Shown here: piece by piece, positions 1 through 11,057 of the stretch
Numbering within the stretch: position 1 is the first letter of the stretch
Layout of the letters: every line of letters begins with the position of its first letter
NCBI RefSeq assembly: GCF_902167145.1
Contig: NC_050103.1
Coordinates: 30,124,001-30,188,000, forward strand
Source: Zea mays
Taxonomy: Eukaryota > Streptophyta > Magnoliopsida > Poales > Poaceae
Length of the DNA stretch: 64,000 bases
Direction of reading: 5' to 3'
Notes under the pieces: generated by a model
The model's input: only the letters and a program-made list of their open reading frames with translations
What the model was told of the DNA's origin: nothing
Databases searched by the model: none
Made by a program: the position numbers and the translations under genes

Positions 1-1059
1 GTCCTTGTTGAGGAGTCCACTAAGGACGGGTCTCTTTCAACCCTTTCCCTCTCTCCACCGATCACGCAAGACCGGCGAGTTCTTCTTCTCAAGGATCACT
101 TAAGACCCCGCATGGACCACCACACTCTTTGGTGTCTCTTACTAGCTTTACAAGCCTCCAAAACTTTGGAGGAAGTTCAATGGGAGTCAAAACTCCACGC
201 GCAAATGAACACAAAGATGTGGTACACACTATCTCTCAATGAATCTCACAAGGCACTAGAGCTAAATCACACGAGAGGCTTTCTTTTGCTTGCTCACGCT
301 TTTGTGGCTCTTGTGTGGGTTGTAGTGGTCTAAATCTTGTGTATAGGATGGATCAATGAATATATATGGTTGGGAGGGCTTGAATATGTCAACTAGATGA
401 CTTGGAATGTTGCTTGGACTCCCACCTTTTGAAGTGGCCGGTTGGGGTGGTATTTATAGCCACCAACCAAATTGTAGCCGCTGGAGAAGACTGCTGGCGA
501 TGGGCGCACTGGACAGTCCGGTGCGCCACCGGACAGTGTCCGGTGAGCCGCCACGTCATCCAGACGTTAGAGCTTGGAGCTGGTCGACCGTTGGAGGCTT
601 TGTCCTCATGTGGCACCGGACAGTCCGGTGCCCCTCTGACCGTCTGCTCTGACATTTGATTTGCACTGTTCACTTTGCAGAGTCGACCATTGCGCGCAGA
701 TAGCTGTTGCTCCGCTGGCACACCAGACAGTCCGGTGGTGCACCGGACAGTTCGGTGAATTATAGCGGAGCTGCGCCTGAGAAACCCGAAGCTGAAGAGT
801 TTGAGGTCGATCCTCCCTGGTGCACCGGACACTGTCCGGTGGCACACCGGACAGTCCAGTGCGCCAGACCAGGGAGCACTTCGGTTTCCTTTGCTCCTTT
901 CTTCTTGAACCCTTTTTAATCTTTGTATTGGCTTTGAGTTGAACCTTTGGCACCTGTAGAACATATACTCTAGAGCAAACTAGTTAGTCCAATTGTTTGT
1001 GTTGGGAAATTCAACCACCAAAATCATTTAGGAAAAGGTTTGACCCTATTTCCCTTTCA
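1..1059 (-). repeat. 3' LTR of element A (partial, cut by window edge)
   Basis: Matches 6944-8007 almost base for base. The LTR ends at CCCTTTCA (1052-1059), the complement of the TGAAAGGG terminus. The region 500-870 is rich in CCGGACAGT/ACTGTCCGG palindromes. The complement of a TATA box lies at 452-458, which fits transcription toward the left. Open frames here on both strands only reflect the repeats. Confidence 0.9.
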
Positions 1060-4000
1060 ATCTCCTCCTTTTTGGTGATTGATGCCAACACAAACCAAAG
1101 CAAAATAAAAAGTGCAGAATTGAACTAGTTTGCATAATGTAAGTGCAAAGGTTGCTTGGAGTTGAAACCAATATATTATTTTTACTAGATATGCATGGAT
1201 GTTTTTCTTCTTGTTATTTAAAAATTTGAATCATGCTTGCACTACTAGTTTTGTTTTTGCAAATTCTTTGTAAAATTCTTTTCAAAATCTTCTTGCAAAT
1301 GATCAAAGGTACATGAATAAGATTGAAAGAAGCATTTTTAAGATTTGAAATTTTCTCCCCCTGTTTCAAATGCTTTTCCTTTGACTAAAACAAAACTCCC
1401 CCTCAATGAAATTCTCCTCTTAGTGTTCAAGAGGGTTTTACAAATTTTTGAAGATACTAGTACTTTCCCCCTTTTTGAACATAATAAGATATTAATTTGA
1501 AAACTTCATTTTTAAACTTCGTGGTGGTGCGGTCCTTTTGCTTTGAGCTAATACTTTCTCCCCCTTTGGCATGAATCGCCAAAAACGAATACTTGAGTGA
1601 AATATGAGCCCTTTTACATTCTCCCCAGTGGCAAACAAATAAATATGAGAGAAGATTATACCAAGGTGGAGAATCATGCGGAATACCGACAAAGAGTGGA
1701 TAATACTGAAAGAGTTGAGTGGAAGCGTCGTCTTTGCCGAATACTCCATTTCCCTTTCAATTCTATGACTAAGCATGAGAATACACTTGAAAACACATTA
1801 GTCATAGACATAAAAGAGATACGATCAAAGGATATATCAAATTAAGCATGATCATAGTTCTATGTAACATAGATTGCTCCCCCTAAATATGTGCATGGAG
1901 AGAAATACATATTTTGGCCTTAAATGCCAAATGCACATAATTAGGTTAATGAGAACAATTCTATATCATAGAGAATGTGTAGTGCATTGTGTCATAGTAT
2001 AAGTGTGATGCTCATGACAGTTTATGCACTTATGAAAGCATGTTATGAACAATTTAAACATTTCCCCTTGAGGATTTCAAAGAGGCTTAAGGACCATCCA
2101 CCTTTGGAACAAAGGCAGCTTATCCTCGTTACAAGGTTAAGCTTTAAGCTCTTTGACAATAAAACCACTTCATCTAGTTTTAACAAAGATACATTAATGC
2201 ATGAGTGAGATTATGAGAAGTTAAACTAGGTATGAAGCAGGGTTAATGCATGGACATGCTTTCTCTTACTTTTATACAAGATATGCAAAGAATGTATAGA
2301 AAAGGAAGATTTAGGTACATGTGTAAATGAATGGAAGTAGTTTTACCTTTTTGTACCTTCACATAGAGACACTCTCTTCATTGTGCTTTGTCCTTTGTCT
2401 TAGTTGCTTAAGACCTATACTTAAGACAATATATGGAAATATTTTGCACAAGAGAAAGTTCTACAACTAGTGATCCTTTTCCAAGTTATTGTTAGCATAT
2501 ATCAAATGGATCACAAATTGCATAAATGTATCATGAATTCTCCTTTTAACTTAGTGCACATCAAGAGGGGTATCGATTGATCGTATATGCGACACTAAGA
2601 ATCATGATTGTTAATTGAAGTCATTCAATGATCAAACAAATAACAGATGTGATCAAAAGGACAACATACGCATTAGATTATCAATTAAGCTTAGAGTAGG
2701 AGAATCCAGCAAATATGCTACTTTAGAGGAAAAATAAGAATTGACAAATAGTAGCATACTTCATGAGAAACTCATTTTCATGCAAGAGACTATATGAAAT
2801 TACTAAGATAAAGTGATAGTCTCAACATAATCAAGATATAGAAAGAGGCTCCCCCTAAAGATATGCATCAAGTATTTGAATGGATGAATTTACTCTAAAG
2901 ACAAATAGGGAGAAGCATTATACATCTTGATCAAGGCTCATAAAATTTGCAATAAACAACTTAAGCCTAGTATTCTTCACTATGAAAGGATATAGAATAC
3001 TCACAGCCACACCATTGATTGTTTTGAGGATCTTATTATCCAAGTGAGTGTTGTTGTTCTTGACGTCCTTCTCTTTCATGTGAGTGTCATCCCTTTGTAG
3101 TTGTTTCTTTTTCCTTTCAAACTTACTGAAAATACTCAAGAAAGATGTTAATAGCACAAGGGAGCATATGATGAAGGATGACTTCTTTAGATAAGAAATA
3201 TAAACAATTCATCATCCATAAGTCACATGAAGTAAAATCCTTATCCTTAGTGCACATCATTAGAAAGGAGGAATATGCACCTTTTAAGCATTTTGATTAA
3301 TCATAGGAATTTTACTTCTTCATATTGAATTTTATTATCATAACTTAAAAGCATATCAATATGAACATAGTTATAGCAAAGGCATGAATTAGATTTTAAT
3401 GGACAAGTGCATTTATGAGAATGAGATTGAATGCACATCTAGTTGACTTAAGTCCAATAAAGAATCTATTCCTCACATGGGTAGAATATGATAATTTAGA
3501 TTAAATATGTTTGATTAAGAAGATCAGTTCCCATACCTTTGCTTTTACCTTTCTTCCTTTGGGTGAAGAGCAACCCTTGAGGCTTGTGGCTTTGAACATG
3601 CACTTACTTTCTTGTAGATTTCCATAAGTAAGCTCAAGAGATATGTCATTAGTAGCACAAGCACTAGTTTCCCTTTTCGTAATCAATTTGATAATGAATG
3701 AAAACATAGATTACTAAAACATGGAAACTTCATAGCATGAACTAGATTATCCTATTGATGATGTTATGCTCAATTTTAACTCATAAAATAAGCATAAATA
3801 ATCCTTTAAGATTATGGAAATAAATCTAATTCATGATATGGAAAGCAATAAATGTGAAAGAATCATATCCAATTTAAGCAAGTAGAAATACATCATAAAT
3901 CATTGGATTGGTTTTTCTTTTCATGTTAGATTACGCATTTCCAAAGAGAAACTTATTCTCTACAAGTGAGACTATTTGGGTTACTTAGATCAAATCATTG

Positions 4001-4597
4001 GTCTCACTATTCTAGTTATAGAGAGAGTTTTCCTTTTATAAGTGTCCTAAGGATTTGAATTCCTTACATGACACCTTATTCTTTTAAGAACTTGGAATAT
4101 CTCTCTACATCTAGAATCATGGCAATAATAGAATGACTAGCGAAAAACATGCCATGAGATGCTTGCAACAATTTAAAGCATGTAGATTGCCATAGGATGG
4201 GAATGATGAGTATGCAATCTACCATATGAGAGGAAATTCTTCGAAGAATGGTAATATAAATTTAGAGACATTTGAAGTGCTTCTTTTTCTATGCGACTAC
4301 ACAAGACACATGAGAAATCATAATTTAAGATACTTGCACTAAAAAACACAAGTGTTACCATCCTTCTGCTTTCCTCCATGTTGTAGGCCTTGATTTTTCC
4401 GCACAAGATAATTCTTTATTTCCTACAACATTAATATCTTCCCCGAGATCATATGAGTTTTAGACATAACAATTTGAAATAACTTTGGGTCAATCTTGGA
4501 TATATAGATCATTGAAGATTGATAGATTGAGTTAAATTGAATTAACTTTCTCAAGCACCCCAAAGCTTCATATCATCTCCTTCTCCTGCAAAGCTTG
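1060..4597 (-). other. Non-coding interior of element A
   Basis: About 3.5 kb of AT-rich sequence lies between gag and the 3' LTR, where pol would be expected. I find no pol motif in any frame. CTCCCCC-type blocks, which are polypurine tracts on the minus strand, recur at about 1355, 1396, 1465, 1558, 1876 and 2850. Repeated purine tracts before the 3' LTR are a known Sirevirus trait. Short frames here, up to 94 codons, look random. Confidence 0.7.
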
Positions 4598-6478
4598 TCA
4601 AGCATATTTTGGTACCCATCGCTTGATGGGTCCATCATGGTTAGTCAACAAAGATCTAGGAATCCAAAAGTCCTTTGTGTTAGCACTAGGTAAACTCATT
4701 ACCTTTCTAGCACAAGTTGCAATTTTGGGTTGCCTAGTTATATGAGAAATAATTGACCAGCTAGGAGTGGAAGTGTTACCAATGGGACAATCTTTGCATT
4801 GATGTCCCTTCTTTTGGCATATGTAGCATAGGCGATCTTCAAGCCTTGAAGATTTCTTCCTTCCTTGTTTCTTGCTTGCTACATGGTTAGTGAATATTTT
4901 CTTTTCTAACATAATGCCTTTTTGTTTTAAATAGGGACAAGATCTAATTAAGTGTCCCTTCTTTGAGCATTTAAAACAAAGTTTATCATCCTTGTTAATA
5001 ATCAAGTTATTTTTAATATAGGGACATGACCTAATCGAGTGCCCCTTTTCAAAGCATTCACTACACTTCTTACTTCTCTTAGTGTGAAGTGTGGCTTGAT
5101 TATTACCTTGGATGTTACCTTTTATGGAGGCGTGGTTGAGGCTTTTGGAGGAGGCATTGATTTTCTTCTTTTGTTCCTTCCTCTTGGCAATCCTCAAGTC
5201 CTTGACATTTTCTTCAAGGGTTTTAGTGCATGCCACGGTTGTTCCTGTCTCAAGCTTCTTCACCATGTGATCACGGTTATCTTGAGAAGGTTGAGCAATG
5301 CACTTCCCTTTTAGTTGTGCCAAGCTCATTTTTAGCCTCTCATTTTCTTCTTTGAGCTTTTGATATGTATCATCGTTTGTTCCTGCAAATTCTAGCTCAA
5401 AAGAAGATTTGCTTGTCGACGGACAATAAGCATTAGCACATGGTAATGTAGTTTCAATTTGAATACATGTGTATGAGTGAGGTTGTTGGGATTTTAAGTT
5501 TTCTATCACAACCTCATGAGCAATATTTAATATGATATAATCATCCATAAGATTTTCATGAGAACATAGGAGCATATCATATTTTTCTTGAAAAGCTAGA
5601 TTTTCATCTTTTAGCTTTTCTACTTGGTCCTTAAGCAAGGCATTCCTATTTACTAATTGAGCGATACAATGTAAAGTGTTATCTTGCTCAATTGAAATAG
5701 TTTCATACCTTTGGACCAAATCAACATGAGAGCACTTTAGCTCCTCATGTTCCTTAGTCAACTCGTCAAAGTGTAGCATTTTCATGGAGAGAACATTTTC
5801 TAGCCTTTGACGAGCTTCGCCTTGCTCTCTCGCTCTTTCTAGAAGTTTGAGCATGACCGCCTTATCTTCTTGGCTTAGGCGAGCGTAGAGTTGCATGAAG
5901 CTTCTTTCTTCCTCCTCATCCTCGTTTGTGCTTCCGCTATCATTTTCATTAGCCACACAACATATGTGGGAATCGAAATGGGAAGACAAACCTCTAGGAG
6001 AGGTGAATTCATCGTTTGTTCTCCATCGGTCATTTTCCTCTTCTTCCTTGCAAGGGTTAGTATCACAAAGACAAAAGGAAGTCGAAGCACAAAATGAACT
6101 ATCATGTTTGGACTCATCAAATTTGCTTTTAATTCTAGTCCAAATATCATACACATCACAAATAGGTTTATCATATTTTATTATGAAGGCGTGATAATCT
6201 TCTTTGCTAAGGGATTTACTTAAGATGTCATAAGCTAGATAGTTTAAGCGTATACATCTTAAATCTTCTTCGGAGGCATTTTCCCTAGCATAGTTAGGAG
6301 GAATAATACTCTTGTCTAAAATTTGTTCTAATTGTGGATCTACCGTTCTAAAAGCATTTATCACCCTAGTAGACCACGAATCAAAATTAGAACAATCAGA
6401 AAGTAATATCTCAAGAGTTACCTCCTTGTTCTCCTTCGGAGTTGTCTTCTTGTTCTTTTGGGATCTTCTACGAGCCAT
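4598..6478 (-). CDS. Gag-like protein with coiled coil and three zinc knuckles (element A)
   Basis: An uninterrupted 626-codon frame. I start it at the ATG at 6478, because the preceding in-frame codon is only GTG. The N-terminal third resembles the copia gag UBN2-type region, with FDSWSTRVINAF near the start. The middle (about 200-420) is Glu/Lys/Leu-rich and probably coiled coil. Three canonical CX2CX4HX4C knuckles follow at about residues 473-486, 502-515 and 552-565, for RNA binding in the virus-like particle. The C-terminus GPIKRWVPKYA parallels the end of gag in element B. No pol follows. An intact gag in a pol-less element suggests it spread by borrowing enzymes from a relative; that is inference. 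Confidence 0.8.
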   Translation of the reverse strand: MARRRSQKNKKTTPKENKEVTLEILLSDCSNFDSWSTRVINAFRTVDPQLEQILDKSIIPPNYARENASEEDLRCIRLNYLAYDILSKSLSKEDYHAFIIKYDKPICDVYDIWTRIKSKFDESKHDSSFCASTSFCLCDTNPCKEEEENDRWRTNDEFTSPRGLSSHFDSHICCVANENDSGSTNEDEEEERSFMQLYARLSQEDKAVMLKLLERAREQGEARQRLENVLSMKMLHFDELTKEHEELKCSHVDLVQRYETISIEQDNTLHCIAQLVNRNALLKDQVEKLKDENLAFQEKYDMLLCSHENLMDDYIILNIAHEVVIENLKSQQPHSYTCIQIETTLPCANAYCPSTSKSSFELEFAGTNDDTYQKLKEENERLKMSLAQLKGKCIAQPSQDNRDHMVKKLETGTTVACTKTLEENVKDLRIAKRKEQKKKINASSKSLNHASIKGNIQGNNQATLHTKRSKKCSECFEKGHSIRSCPYIKNNLIINKDDKLCFKCSKKGHLIRSCPYLKQKGIMLEKKIFTNHVASKKQGRKKSSRLEDRLCYICQKKGHQCKDCPIGNTSTPSWSIISHITRQPKIATCARKVMSLPSANTKDFWIPRSLLTNHDGPIKRWVPKYA

Positions 6479-6513
6479 CACTTCGAGTTGTTAAACTCAA
6501 TATGAAGTGCCTA

Positions 6514-6525
6514 GCTCTGATACCA
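6514..6525 (-). other. Primer-binding site of element A
   Basis: Plus-strand GCTCTGATACCA is the complement of TGGTATCAGAGC, the initiator tRNA-Met primer site used by most plant copia elements. It lies two bases from the 5' LTR and fixes the minus orientation. Confidence 0.9.
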
Positions 6526-6527
6526 AT

Positions 6528-8007
6528 TGAAAGTCGCCTAGAGGGGGGTGAATAGGCAAAACCTAAAAATTAAAACTTTATCCCCCAACTAGATCCCTTG
6601 ATTAGTGGTTAGAACAAGATATACAATTATCGGAGTATAAAAACTAAGTCCTTGCTTGACAAAAGTATTGCTTTCAAATAATGCGGAATTGATAAACAAT
6701 ATAACTAATAAGTCTATGAGAATGAAGCAAGAGGGCTTAGATAAGAAGAGCAATAGCACAAGTTCTTTCTTGCAAGGTGTTGCTTCACTAAATGAGAATT
6801 TAACTTAAAGCAACACCAAAATAGTATTAGCAAAGAATAGTGCAAGAAAAACTTAGAAAGGGAAAGAACAAACAAATCACAAGCGATAAGCACACGAGAC
6901 ACGGGTGATTTGTTTTACCGAGGTTCGGCCCTCGAAGGCCTAGTCCCCATTGAGGAGTCCACTAAGGACGGGTCTCTTTCAACCCTTTCCCTCTCTCCAT
7001 CGATCACGCAAGACCGGCGAGCTCTTCTTCTTCTCAAGGATCACTTAAGACTTCGCAAGGACCACCACACTCTTTGGTGTCTCTTCCTAGCTTTACAAGC
7101 CTCCAAAACTTTGGAGGAAGTTCAATGGGAGTCAAAACTCCACACGCAAATGAACACAAAGATGTAGTACACACTATCTCTCAATGAATCTCATAAGGCA
7201 CTACAGCTAAATCACACGAGAGGATTTCTTTTGCTTGCTCACGCTTTTGTGGCTCTTGTGTGGGTTGTAGTGGTCTAAATCTTGTGTATAGGATGGATCA
7301 ATGAATATATGTGGTTGGGAGGGCTTGAATATGTCAACTAGATGACTTGGAATGTTGCTTGGACTCCCACTTTTTGAAGTGGCCGGTTGGGGTGGTATTT
7401 ATAGCCACCAACCAAATTGTAGCCGTTGGAGAAGGCTGCTGGCGATGGGCGCACCGGACAGTGTCCGGTGAGCCGCCACGTCATCCAGACGTTAGAGCTT
7501 GGAGCTGGTCGACCGTTGGAGGCTTTGTCCTCATGTGGCACCGAATAGTTCGGTGCGACACCGGACAGTCTGGTGCCCCTCTGACCGTCTTCTCTGACAT
7601 CTGATTTGCACTGTTCACTTTGTAGAGTCGACCGTTGCGTGCAGATAGTTGTTGCTCCGCTGGCACACCGGACAGTCTGGTGGTGCACCGGACAGTCCGG
7701 TGAATTATAGCGGAGCTGCGCCTGAGAAACCTGAAGCTGAAGAGTTTGAGGTCGATCCTCCCTGGTGCACCGGATAGTGTCCGGTGGTGCACCGGACAGT
7801 GTCCGATGGCACACCGGACAGTCCGGTGCGCCAGACCAGGGAGCACTTCGGTTTCCTTTGCTCCTTTCTTCTTGAACCCTTTTTAATCTTTGTATTGGCT
7901 TTGAGTTGAACCTTTGGCACCTGTAGAACATATACTCTAGAGCAAACTAGTTAGTCCAATTGTTTGTGTTGGGCAATTCAACCACCAAAATCATTTAGGA
8001 AAAGGTT
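6528..8007 (-). repeat. 5' LTR of element A, missing its outer 19 bp
   Basis: Starts on the plus strand with TGAAAGTCGCCTAGAGG and follows 1-1059 closely. It stops at AAAGGTT (8001-8007), where the left copy continues for 19 more bases (1041-1059). The outer end has therefore been deleted at a junction with unrelated LTR sequence. A TATA box complement is at 7397-7403. Several CCGGACAGTCCGG palindromes lie at 7450-7830. Confidence 0.9.
7397..7403 (-). promoter_or_regulatory. LTR TATA box of element A
   Basis: Plus-strand ATTTATA reads TATAAAT on the minus strand, inside GGCTATAAATACC. The same box occurs at 452-458 and, in the related LTR of element C, at 13853-13859. Confidence 0.6.
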
Positions 8008-9121
8008 GTACGGACTGTCCGGCTAGGGTCGGCGGACAGTCCGCAAGTGCCAAATTGGTTTGGGGAGGGACTGTGTGTTTTTGGGCACTTGTACTATGGA
8101 CTATCTGGGGCCTAAGCCAGGACAGTATTGACTCCCAGGTCGCAGACCGTCCGGCCTTGTATGGTGGATAGTCCGGGTGTGTTTTCTCAACGTAGTCAGA
8201 GTTCTTGTGCTCCATGTTGCCAGGTGTCGGACGGTCCGGCCAAGGTTGGCGGACGGTCCGGACCTCGCTTTTCTGACAGCTCTAACATATTTCAAACGGG
8301 AAAACTAGCTGTTACTTGTACGGCGGACCATTCGGCCTAAGGGCACGGACCGTCCGCGTGTGCGCAAAAACTGTGCTAGTTGCACATAACGGCTAGAATT
8401 TTGAGTTGGGCTATAAATTGAAGGGGAGCTCGTGTATGAGGGCTCTCTTAGCTATTCCTTGCACACATTGAGCTCATTTGTGATCCTCCCACTCATTCTC
8501 TCACACTCCTTGCTTGAGATTGCATTCTAGTGAGAGATTGAGAGTTCCTAGTGCATTTGCATCCATTGGAGATTCTTAAGGCACTAGGTGGTACACCGGG
8601 CAAGCATCATCAACTTGTTACTCTTGGAGGTTGCTGCCTCCTAGACGGCTCGAGTGTTGTCTCCGTCGAGCTCTCCAAGAAGATTGTGGAGGAGCCGCAA
8701 TGTCGATTGTGAGGGGTTCACACCTACCTTGCCGGAGCGGCAAAGGCGACGCTAGTGGAAACGAGGTATTGAGTGATTTCTTGTCCACTTGGCTCAAAGA
8801 TCAAGCCACGTCTTGATAGAGGAGCAAGTGAGAGTTTGAAGTCCACCTCAACGTGGATTAGGGGTGATCGGCAAATCACCGATAACATAGGATAAAATCC
8901 GGTGTCTTTTCTTCTCGCATTACTTTTTATCGTGCAAGTAATTAGTATTTCGCATATTGTTTATCTTGGATACAATTACCATAGTTGGTTCTCATAGATT
9001 GCTTACTTATTGTCACTAGAGAATTTATACCTCTTGTCATATTGATTAAATTTATCTAGTGTTTTTGATTTTAGTCAAAACCGTTTATTCACCCCCCTCT
9101 AGTCGGTGTCCTAGATCCTAC
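8008..9121 (+). repeat. LTR remnant of a different Opie/Ji-like Sirevirus family
   Basis: The 3' end reads CACCCCCCTCTAGTCGGTG then CCTAGATCCTACA at 9121, which matches the plan of other Sirevirus LTR 3' ends here (ATTCACCCCCCTCTAG plus a terminal CA). TATAAAT at 8412-8418 sits where plus-strand transcription would start. CGGACAGTCCG-type palindromes occur at 8015-8360. The 5' end is lost at 8008. To the right it abuts element C pol directly, so it is a solo or truncated LTR. The family name is a recollection of the terminal motif, not a search result. Confidence 0.7.
8412..8418 (+). promoter_or_regulatory. LTR TATA box
   Basis: TATAAAT in GGGCTATAAATTGAAGGGG, in the same place as the TATA boxes of the other LTRs. 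It supports plus orientation for the 8008-9121 remnant. Confidence 0.55.
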
Positions 9122-10770
9122 AGTGGCGGTCTTTGATGCCGAATCTCTTGTTCATCTTCCTTGTCTTCATCATCATCTCCCCCTTGATCAATGTCCTCCT
9201 CTTGAGGTGGCTCATCGTCTTGATCTTCATCCTCTTCTTCTTGAGCCTTGTCCTCATCTTGAGTTGGTGGAGATGCTTGCATGGAAGATAATGGTTGATC
9301 TTTTGTTTGTGTGGGCTCCTCGGATTCTTTTGGACACACATCCCCAATGGACATGTTCCTTAGCGCGACGTATGGAGCCTCTTCATCATCTAGTTCATCA
9401 AGATCAACTTGCTCCACTTGGGAGCCATTAGTCTCATCAAACACAATGTCACAAGAGACTTCAACTAATCTAGAGGACTTGTTGAAGACTTTATATGCCC
9501 TTGTGTTTGAGTCATAACCTAGTAAAAAGCCTTCTACTATTTTAGGAGCAAATTTAGAACTTCTACCTCTCTTAATAAGAATAAAGCATTTACTCCCAAA
9601 GACACTAAAATAAGAAACATTGGACTTTTTACCAGTAAGGAGTTCATACGATGTTTTCTTGAGGATTCGGTGAAGGTATAACCGGTTGATGGAGTAGTAG
9701 GCGGTGTTAATCACCTCTGCCCAAAATCGGTCTAGTGTCTTGTACTAATCAAGCATGGTTCTTTCCATATCCAATAGAGTTCTATTTTTCCTCTCCACTA
9801 CACCATTTTGTTGAGGTGTGTAGGGAGAAGAGAACTCATGCTTGATGCCCTCCTCCTCAAGAAATCCTTCAATTTGAGAGTTCTTGAACTCCGTTCCATT
9901 GTCGCTTCTAATCTTTTGATTCCTAATCTGAACTCATTTTGAGCCCATCTCAAGAATCTCTTTAAGGTCTCCTGGGTTTGAGATTTTTCCTGCAAAAAGA
10001 ATACCTAAGTGAAGCGAGAATAGTCATCCATAATAACAAGACAGTACTTACTCCCGTTGATGCTTATGTAAGCGATCGGGCCGAATAGGTCCATATGGAG
10101 TAGCTCGAGCGGCCTATCAGTCGTTACGATGCTCTTGTGTGGATGATGGATTCTAACTTGCTTCCCTGCTTGACATGCGCTACAAATCCTATCTTTCTCA
10201 AAATGAACATTGGTTAGTCCTAATATGTGTTCTCCCTTTAGAAGCTTGTGAAGATTCTTCATTCCAACATGGGCAAGTCGGCGATGCCAGAGCCAACCCA
10301 TATTAGTCTTAGCAATTAAGCAAGTGTCTAGTTTAGCTTTGTTATCATTAAAATCAACTAAATATAGTTGACCATCTAACACTCCCTTAAATGTTATTGA
10401 ATCATCAATTCTTCTAAAGACAGTGACACCTATATTAGTGAATAGACAGTTGTAGCCCATTTTGCATAATTGAGAAGCAGAAAGCAAATTATAATCTAGA
10501 GAATCTACGAGAAAAACATTAGAAATGGAATGGTCAGGGATATAGCAATTTTACCTAAACCTTTGACCAAACCTTGATTTCCATCCCTGAATGTAATAGC
10601 TCTTTGGGGATCTTCATTTTTCTCGTATGAGGAGAACATCCTTTTCTCCCCTATCATGTGGTTTGTGCAGCCGCTATCGATTATCCAACATGATCCACCA
10701 GATGCATAAACCTACAAAACAAGTTTAGGCCTTGTTCTTAGGTACCCAAACGATCTTGGGTCCTTTGACA
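9122..10770 (-). pseudogene. Pol fragment of element C (protease to integrase C-terminus)
   Basis: Reading leftward there is a decayed protease stretch (10490-10700), then a GAG-pre-integrase segment in the frame at 10005-10487 (GWLWHRRLAHVGMKNLHKLL), then integrase pieces at 9798-9995 and 9118-9714 ([23 protein letters not shown]). Stops and frameshifts separate them. The acidic linker that follows integrase in Sireviruses is present, but the frame ends at 9122 against the LTR remnant. RT and RNase H are absent. Confidence 0.85.
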
Positions 10771-11057
10771 TTATAAACAAGCACCTTGGGTACCCAAACA
10801 CAAGTCTTTGGACTCTTGTGTTTGCCCCCCAACATATTTGGAAACTATACCTGATTTGTTAGTTAGCACATAAGAAGCATCAAAAGTTTTAAATGAAATA
10901 TTATGCTCATTTGATGCATTAGGAATTTTCTTTTTAGGCATTTTGATATGAGTAGAATGCCCAGAGCTAGAAACCTCATTCTTATACATAAAACCATGAT
11001 GAGAAACATTATGAGGTTTACTAGCATGGATTTTCCTAATCTTATGTTCAGGATAGT

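Larger units (their letters stand above)
1..8007 (-). mobile_element. Element A: Sirevirus-like copia retrotransposon, gag-only
   Basis: Minus-strand LTR retrotransposon cut by the left window edge. The partial 3' LTR (1-1059) and the 5' LTR (6528-8007) are near-identical over more than 1 kb. Next to the 5' LTR is the complement of a tRNA-Met type primer site (6514-6525). Next to the 3' LTR is a purine-rich tract on the minus strand (1060-1073). The interior holds one long gag frame at its 5' end, then 3.5 kb with no recognisable protease, integrase, reverse transcriptase or RNase H. It therefore looks non-autonomous. The Sirevirus assignment rests on the palindromic LTR, the gag type and repeated purine tracts, and is by eye. 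Confidence 0.85.

Noticed and set aside
389..964. Long open frames on both strands in the palindromic LTR parts (also 7338-7931, 13634-13948, 15399-16043, 23223-23840)
   Set aside because: They lie wholly inside LTRs, overlap each other on both strands, and their repetitive peptides (TGQCPV, RTVRC) are translations of the CCGGACAGT palindromes.
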